Shown: positions 58,989-64,000 of the stretch, one piece after another | How the letters are laid out: each line of letters begins with the position of its first letter | How positions within the stretch are numbered: the first letter of the stretch is position 1 | Assembly (NCBI GenBank): GCA_913056495.1 | Contig: CAJXMO010000001.1 | Location: 124,001 to 188,000 of the forward strand | DNA from: an uncultured Alteromonadaceae bacterium | GTDB lineage: Bacteria > Pseudomonadota > Gammaproteobacteria > Enterobacterales > Alteromonadaceae | DNA length: 64,000 nt | Direction: 5' to 3' | The notes under the pieces: model-generated | What the model saw: only the letters and a program-made list of their open reading frames with translations | Databases searched by the model: none | What the model was told of the DNA's origin: nothing | Made by a program: the position numbers and the translations under genes

Positions 58989-59348
58989 AATCTAACTCTT
59001 AAATCAACAATAAGCATCCGCAGATCGCTTTAGTTAAATAACCTCAACTCTTGATAACTGCGAATAATCGCCAGCTATTACGTACGCAAATTCGCCTTGT
59101 TCCAAGAAACAGGCTCTAGCAAACCCAATTAAACTAAAAGCCATTAAATTGAAGCCTTGAGCTAACTTCTTATCCAGAGTTAAGGTTAAATAGTTACTAC
59201 GTAAATTTAACATACTTAGCTTAGTTCAAAGTTAAATTTTGTGTACGATGTGACCTGAGTGGAATTTTTCTCAAGTGTATATTTCATTTCTTTCAATTGC
59301 GTATTTTGCTAGAATCGCGCGCCAATTAGTCAATCACCCGGATTATTT
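58989..59348. other. Intergenic region between the protease gene and ygiQ
   Basis: 360 bases, no gene. A -10-like TAGAAT (59310-59315) followed by CGCGCGCC is a probable ygiQ start region. The 13-mer TTCTTATCCAGAG near 59168 repeats that near 17370. Confidence 0.45.
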
Positions 59349-61628
59349 ATGCAAGCCCAACGAATGCGCGCTGATAAAGAGCTATTTTCTTATCCTAACT
59401 ATCAGGCGAGGCAGATGAAACCTGCGCCATTTTTACCTATGTCCAAAAAGGAAATGGCCGCTTTAGGATGGGATAGCTGCGACATTATTGTGGTAACGGG
59501 TGATGCTTATGTTGATCATCCGAGTTTTGGCATGGCGGTTATTGGTCGTATGCTTGAAGCTCAGGGCTTCAGAGTGGGTATTATTTCTCAGCCCGATTGG
59601 ACCAGCAAAAAAGACTTTATGAAGCTGGGCCAGCCTAATTTATTTTTCGGCGTAACGGCGGGCAATATGGATTCGATGATTAACCGCTATACATCCGATC
59701 GTAAATTGCGCCACGATGATGCTTACACTGCAGGTAATGTAGGTGGTAAGCGCCCGGACAGAGCCGTGACCGTTTATACGCAGCGATGTAAAGAAGCTTA
59801 CAAAGTTCCGGTTGTTATCGGTGGGATTGAAGCGAGTTTACGTCGTATCGCTCATTATGATTACTGGTCTGATAAAGTGCGTCGTTCTGTGTTGTTTGAT
59901 TCAAAAGCGGACATTTTAATTTATGGTAACGCGGAGCGTCCGCTTGCTGAAGTGGCCCACAGACTGGCTAATGGCGATGACATATCGAGTATGCAGGACA
60001 TTCGTGGTACTGCTGTTTTACGAAAAGAACCTTTGCCTGGCTGGTATGGCGTTGATTCAACTGATCTGGATGTATTGGGGAAAATTGAGCCAATTCCAAA
60101 CCCGTATGAAATGATAGAAGAATCGAGTTGCGATTCTAAAAAAGCGGATGCAGAAACAGAGCAGGATACCGCTCAGCCTATTATGGTTCAGCCAGCTAAA
60201 AAGCGTCGTCCGTGGGAAATGACCTATGTTAACCTGCCGCCTTATGACCTCGTACGCGCTGAAAAAATTTATTATGCGCATGCCTCCCGTATTTTGCATA
60301 AAGAGACTAATCCCGGTTGTGCCCGGGCTTTAGTGCAGCGCCATGGCGAGCGAATCGTCTGGGTCAATCCGCCGGCATTTCCGCTTGAAACGTCGGAAAT
60401 GGACGCTGTGTTTGATATGAATTATGCGCGTGTGCCTCACCCGTCATACGGCAAGGCAAAAATACCGGCGTACGATATGATCAAAACCTCTGTCAATATT
60501 ATGCGGGGGTGTTTTGGTGGCTGTACCTTCTGCTCTATCACTGAACACGAGGGGCGCATTATTCAGAGCCGCTCAGAAGACTCTATTTTAAAAGAAATTG
60601 AAGAAATTCGTGATAAGGTACCGGGGTTCACAGGCGTAATTTCAGATTTAGGTGGACCAACAGCGAATATGTATCAGCTCAGATGTAAACATCCTAAAGC
60701 TGAGCAAACTTGTCGTCGTTTATCTTGTGTGTGGCCGGATATTTGTGGCCATATGGATACGGATCACAGTCCGACAATCAACTTGTACCGTAAAGCACGT
60801 AAAATTAACGGGATTAAAAAAATCCTGATTGCCTCCGGTGTCAGATATGACTTGGCCATTGAAGACCCAAGATATGTCAAAGAGCTGGTAACACACCATG
60901 TTGGCGGCTATCTGAAAATTGCACCTGAACATACAGAAGAAGGTCCGCTGGGTAAAATGATGAAACCCGGTATGGGCACTTATCATAAGTTTAAAGAGTT
61001 ATTTGATAAGTACTCAAAAGAAGCCGGGAAAGAGCAATATCTAATCCCTTATTTTATCTCTGCGCACCCAGGTACAACCGATGAAGATATGGTTAATTTA
61101 GCCATCTGGCTGAAGAATCATAAATTCAGGTTAGATCAGGTTCAAAACTTTTATCCGTCGCCAATGGCAAATGCAACTACTATGTATCATACCGAAGCGA
61201 ATCCAATTCATAAGGTGACGCATAAGAGTGAAAAAGTATTTATTCCAAGGGGCGACCGACAAAGACGCTTACATAAAGCCTTGCTCAGGTACCATGACGA
61301 AGCAGGCTGGCCACTGATTCGTGAAGCCCTTAAAAAGATGGGTAAGTCTAAACTCATTGGCAATGGTCCTAATCATTTAGTGCCACCGGAAGGGAAAACC
61401 AAGCGTCAGTCGGATAAAGGCAAGTACCAGAAAGGCTTAACCCGATTTAGTTCAAATCAGGGACAGGAAAAAGCCAGAAATGCGGGCAAAAGTGGGGCAG
61501 GGAAACCTCAATCCGGTGCTCAAAAAAGTAAAACGGGTGCCGCTAAAAAGACGGGCTCTAAAAAGCCAATCCGGTTAGATATTAATAAACCGCTCAAAAG
61601 CCCAAAACATAAAAAAAGCCGAAGTTAA
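59349..61628 (+). CDS. ygiQ: YgiQ family radical SAM protein
   Basis: 759 aa. A UPF0313 N-terminal domain ([20 protein letters not shown]), then a radical SAM core with the 4Fe-4S motif CFGGCTFC in [20 protein letters not shown] (about residue 385-392), and a basic, low-complexity tail (about 690-759, Lys/Gly/Ser-rich) perhaps for RNA binding. The reaction is unproven. ATG start; single gene whose stop lies inside the terminator loop. Confidence 0.93.
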   Translation: MQAQRMRADKELFSYPNYQARQMKPAPFLPMSKKEMAALGWDSCDIIVVTGDAYVDHPSFGMAVIGRMLEAQGFRVGIISQPDWTSKKDFMKLGQPNLFFGVTAGNMDSMINRYTSDRKLRHDDAYTAGNVGGKRPDRAVTVYTQRCKEAYKVPVVIGGIEASLRRIAHYDYWSDKVRRSVLFDSKADILIYGNAERPLAEVAHRLANGDDISSMQDIRGTAVLRKEPLPGWYGVDSTDLDVLGKIEPIPNPYEMIEESSCDSKKADAETEQDTAQPIMVQPAKKRRPWEMTYVNLPPYDLVRAEKIYYAHASRILHKETNPGCARALVQRHGERIVWVNPPAFPLETSEMDAVFDMNYARVPHPSYGKAKIPAYDMIKTSVNIMRGCFGGCTFCSITEHEGRIIQSRSEDSILKEIEEIRDKVPGFTGVISDLGGPTANMYQLRCKHPKAEQTCRRLSCVWPDICGHMDTDHSPTINLYRKARKINGIKKILIASGVRYDLAIEDPRYVKELVTHHVGGYLKIAPEHTEEGPLGKMMKPGMGTYHKFKELFDKYSKEAGKEQYLIPYFISAHPGTTDEDMVNLAIWLKNHKFRLDQVQNFYPSPMANATTMYHTEANPIHKVTHKSEKVFIPRGDRQRRLHKALLRYHDEAGWPLIREALKKMGKSKLIGNGPNHLVPPEGKTKRQSDKGKYQKGLTRFSSNQGQEKARNAGKSGAGKPQSGAQKSKTGAAKKTGSKKPIRLDINKPLKSPKHKKSRS

Positions 61629-61641
61629 TTCGGCTTTTTTA
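61611..61641 (+). terminator. ygiQ terminator
   Basis: Stem AAAAAAAGCCGAA / TTCGGCTTTTTT, with the ygiQ stop codon in the short loop. Confidence 0.9.
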
Positions 61642-61644
61642 TGT

Positions 61645-61859
61645 AACCTCAGCTGCGCATAAGAACAGTTGAAGTAAAATTGGGCTTAAATTTTTTAAAT
61701 ATAACCACAATCTTGTTTATTTTGCGTTCCAATGTGGATATTTTTTCGTCTATCAAGGCATTTTTGTGTACCTAATAGCGAGCTATTAGTAAGAAAAATA
61801 ACGCTGAGAGGCGGAAAAATAGACTCGTTGGGCAATTTTGATTATGCGCAGCTGAGGTT
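61645..61859. mobile_element. MITE-like element, 215 bp
   Basis: Perfect terminal inverted repeats TAACCTCAGCTGCGCATAA (61644-61662) and its complement (61842-61860), with ATGT on both outer sides (61641-61644 and 61860-61863) as a possible target duplication. No transposase inside; a dyad CTAATAGC-GA-GCTATTAG lies at 61772-61789. It fills the gap between ygiQ and the last receptor gene. Confidence 0.75.
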
Positions 61860-61897
61860 ATGTACTATTGTAAATCTTGTTTAAAGATAGAACCTGC

Positions 61898-64000
61898 CTA
61901 AAAATAAAATTCACTCCCTACAAACCACTGGCGTCCACGGTTAGGCACACCATTTTCGGTTGCATTGCTGACGCTAGGAGTCGTATATTCTTCACCAAAT
62001 ATATTTTTGGCTTGTGCAAATATTTGAGTATTGGCTGTCAGTTGATAACTTACTTTACTGTTAACCAAGATAAAGTCATCCAGTGTCACTCTATCTTCGT
62101 AACTGCCACTGTACGCTAGGTTATGTTTTTTGCTGTGGTAATTGGAAGACAGGTTGATGTTCCAGTTGTCATAATGATAATTGGCAATAAGGTAAGCGAG
62201 ATTTTTTGATTCTTTAAACTGATCTTCGGCCAGTTTAAAGAAATGCGTACCACCAAAGCGAATATGAAACTGATTGCTTGGCGCATAAGTCACTTCAACC
62301 TCAATACCATGCGTTTGCTGAGTATCCTGAGTATTGTTATCTACCCGGACTAAACCCTCTCTGACTTTATCTACAATGGCATCTTCAATTTCATGCGCAA
62401 AATAGGTGGTAGAGAAGTTCCAGTAGTTGTGCTGGCTTAACCAGATGAAATCAATTGAACGAACGGATTCAGGTTCCAGATCAGGATTCCCCCGAATCAG
62501 CGGATTATTAATCAGGTTGAGTTCACTAAATTGAGGTGCGCGGTATGCTTCACCATAGTTTGCTTTGAGGGTATTATGCTCATCAATTCTGCTGACTAGA
62601 CTGATTCTTGGGCTGACATTTTGTCCGATGTCACTGTAGTCATCATAACGAACTGCTAAAGTCAGTTCAGTATCTTGTGTCAGTTCTATTTGTGACTGAA
62701 TAAATGTACCGTAGATATTGCGGCTGGATGGCATTACATAAGGTGCATTGGTTCTTAATTCACCGCCAAAATACTCAATGTTGGGGTTCACATCTGGCTT
62801 AATTTGTCCATTAGAGGCCAGATACATGACACAGGCCGGTGTGGTGAGACAGCTTGCAAAATCCAAATTGGTTTTGGTGTAAATTTCTTTTAATTTGCTG
62901 TGTCTGTATTCAAACCCCAAACTTAAATCTAGCCAGTCGTTGATTTGATAAAAATTATTCAGTCGGGCACCTTGGGTATCTTCATGAAACGGCGTATCAG
63001 CCAGTAATGCAGCCGTAGATGGCGGGTTTGTTACCTCGTAAAACGCAAATTCGGGTGTCCCCTGAATGAATAAATTCGTTCGGGTTTTTCGGTAATCCAG
63101 CCATAAGTCACTGTTGAATTTGTCGTTCCAGACAAAGTTATGATTAAAAGTTGAGAATAAACTTTCAACTTCGCTTTTGTTAAACCCTTTACTGATATGG
63201 CCCTGAATATAGTAGTCTTCAGATTGTTGTTCACTGTAAGCCAGATTAAAGGCGGTATTGTCATAGCTTAAGTTAAAAACCAGCTCTGCGTGATGGTTTG
63301 GATCGGAAATATCAAGGCGACGTGATGGGTTATAGCTGTCCAGTATATTGTGATAATCATCACCATCGGTTTTACCATAAGCAACAGAAGCCTGAATATT
63401 CAGTTTATCGAGCTCGATACCGCCCGACGCTGAAAATTCAATTGAATCCATATTGCCAACCGCGATACTCATTTCAGGTGTTTTATTCGTTTTTGTCAGA
63501 ATATTAATGACGCCTAAAAATGCGTTAGAGCCATAAATTGCAGACCCAGGGCCTTTGATAATTTCTATTTTTTCGACAATCGAGAGAGGAATTTTTGGAA
63601 AGGTATAATCATTATTGCCGGAGTACTCGCTATTGATCCGCTGACCATTAAGCAGAATCAAAATTTCTCGTCCACCCGTACCGGTAGAGCGCCCTCTGAA
63701 AGATGTTCTTTTAAACAAAGCGTTTCTGTCGGATGAAGTACTTTGCACACCTGTGACAAAATTTAGCAATTCATCGACAGTATCGAGCCCCATTTGTTTG
63801 ATATCGGCAGCTTCATATACGGCAACACTCGAAGGTACCGTCAGCATAGTCTCATTCGTGAGCGTTGCACTCGCTACTTTGAGTTGCACAAGTTGTTCGA
63901 TTGGTAATGAAAATAAGTCTTCTGCAGCGTATACATGATTCACTGCCATAAAAGCAGATAAGCAACTTAATGTACTAAAGCTCAGCGTTTTAATATTCAT
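61898..64000 (-). CDS. TonB-dependent receptor (second), start at window edge
   Basis: 700 aa if the ATG at 64000-63998 is the start. Its signal peptide MNIKTLSFSTLSCLSAFMAV ends near VYAAED, so the start is plausible, but nothing upstream can be checked. Plug domain with SVAVYEAADIKQMGLDTVDELLNFVTGVQ and VEKIEIIKGPGSAIYGSNAFLGVINI, then a barrel with the terminal GSEFYF aromatic ending. Resembles colicin I/vitamin B12-type receptors. Ligand unknown; no Pho box can be tested. The end is downstream of the MITE. Confidence 0.9.
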   Translation of the reverse strand: MNIKTLSFSTLSCLSAFMAVNHVYAAEDLFSLPIEQLVQLKVASATLTNETMLTVPSSVAVYEAADIKQMGLDTVDELLNFVTGVQSTSSDRNALFKRTSFRGRSTGTGGREILILLNGQRINSEYSGNNDYTFPKIPLSIVEKIEIIKGPGSAIYGSNAFLGVINILTKTNKTPEMSIAVGNMDSIEFSASGGIELDKLNIQASVAYGKTDGDDYHNILDSYNPSRRLDISDPNHHAELVFNLSYDNTAFNLAYSEQQSEDYYIQGHISKGFNKSEVESLFSTFNHNFVWNDKFNSDLWLDYRKTRTNLFIQGTPEFAFYEVTNPPSTAALLADTPFHEDTQGARLNNFYQINDWLDLSLGFEYRHSKLKEIYTKTNLDFASCLTTPACVMYLASNGQIKPDVNPNIEYFGGELRTNAPYVMPSSRNIYGTFIQSQIELTQDTELTLAVRYDDYSDIGQNVSPRISLVSRIDEHNTLKANYGEAYRAPQFSELNLINNPLIRGNPDLEPESVRSIDFIWLSQHNYWNFSTTYFAHEIEDAIVDKVREGLVRVDNNTQDTQQTHGIEVEVTYAPSNQFHIRFGGTHFFKLAEDQFKESKNLAYLIANYHYDNWNINLSSNYHSKKHNLAYSGSYEDRVTLDDFILVNSKVSYQLTANTQIFAQAKNIFGEEYTTPSVSNATENGVPNRGRQWFVGSEFYF

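Overview
The window looks like chromosome of a marine, polysaccharide-degrading gammaproteobacterium, most likely of the Alteromonadales. The evidence is the conserved gene orders (mutS/pncC/recA; ygfB-pepP-ubiH-ubiI beside 6S RNA; ygiM/ygiF), a tmRNA tag reading ANDETYALAA, secreted pectin and arabinan enzymes made as lipoproteins, TonB receptors, and moderately AT-rich DNA. Species cannot be fixed from the sequence alone.

Layout. 1-8250 is core: an unfinished helical carbohydrate-enzyme-like gene, a peroxiredoxin-glutaredoxin hybrid, a PhzF protein, folD, mutS, pncC, and recA behind a LexA-boxed promoter. 8298-14566 holds a lipoprotein, the 6S RNA gene and the ygfB-pepP-ubiH-ubiI operon. 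14664-19614 holds a GH28 polygalacturonase with a palindromic operator, ygiM/ygiF and zur. 19906-30639 is a phosphate-starvation type block: two arrays of 11-bp-phased PhoB half-sites precede (a) a duplicated beta-helix lipoprotein plus TonB receptor and (b) a complete DUF3450-TtpC-ExbB-ExbD-TonB-TPR energy system. 30651-31615 is a REP/RAYT unit. 31641-47725 holds a two-catalytic-domain GH43 lipoprotein, an FMN glutamate-synthase-like protein, a BCCT transporter with a DUF294/CBS protein and exonuclease, DUF502, a SRAP protein, glgX, and a GntR-ABC operon.

47903-55990 is an integrated mobile element of about 8 kb inserted at the 3' end of ssrA (tmRNA) and bounded by 27-bp direct repeats. It carries a tyrosine integrase, an excisionase-like protein, a RelBE-type toxin-antitoxin, a phage gpA-like HUH replication endonuclease and several unrecognised membrane or small proteins. 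The most striking point is that the rep reading frame stays open up to and through the attachment site but has no usual start codon there. If the element is joined into a circle, the same frame continues into the other end and meets an ATG with a Shine-Dalgarno that overlaps the stop of the last cargo gene. Integration therefore appears to cut rep from its start, so full-length Rep (about 617 aa) would be made only by the circle.

55962-64000 returns to core: tmRNA, a secreted reprolysin-like protease, ygiQ, a 215-bp MITE-like element and a second TonB-dependent receptor running off the window end.
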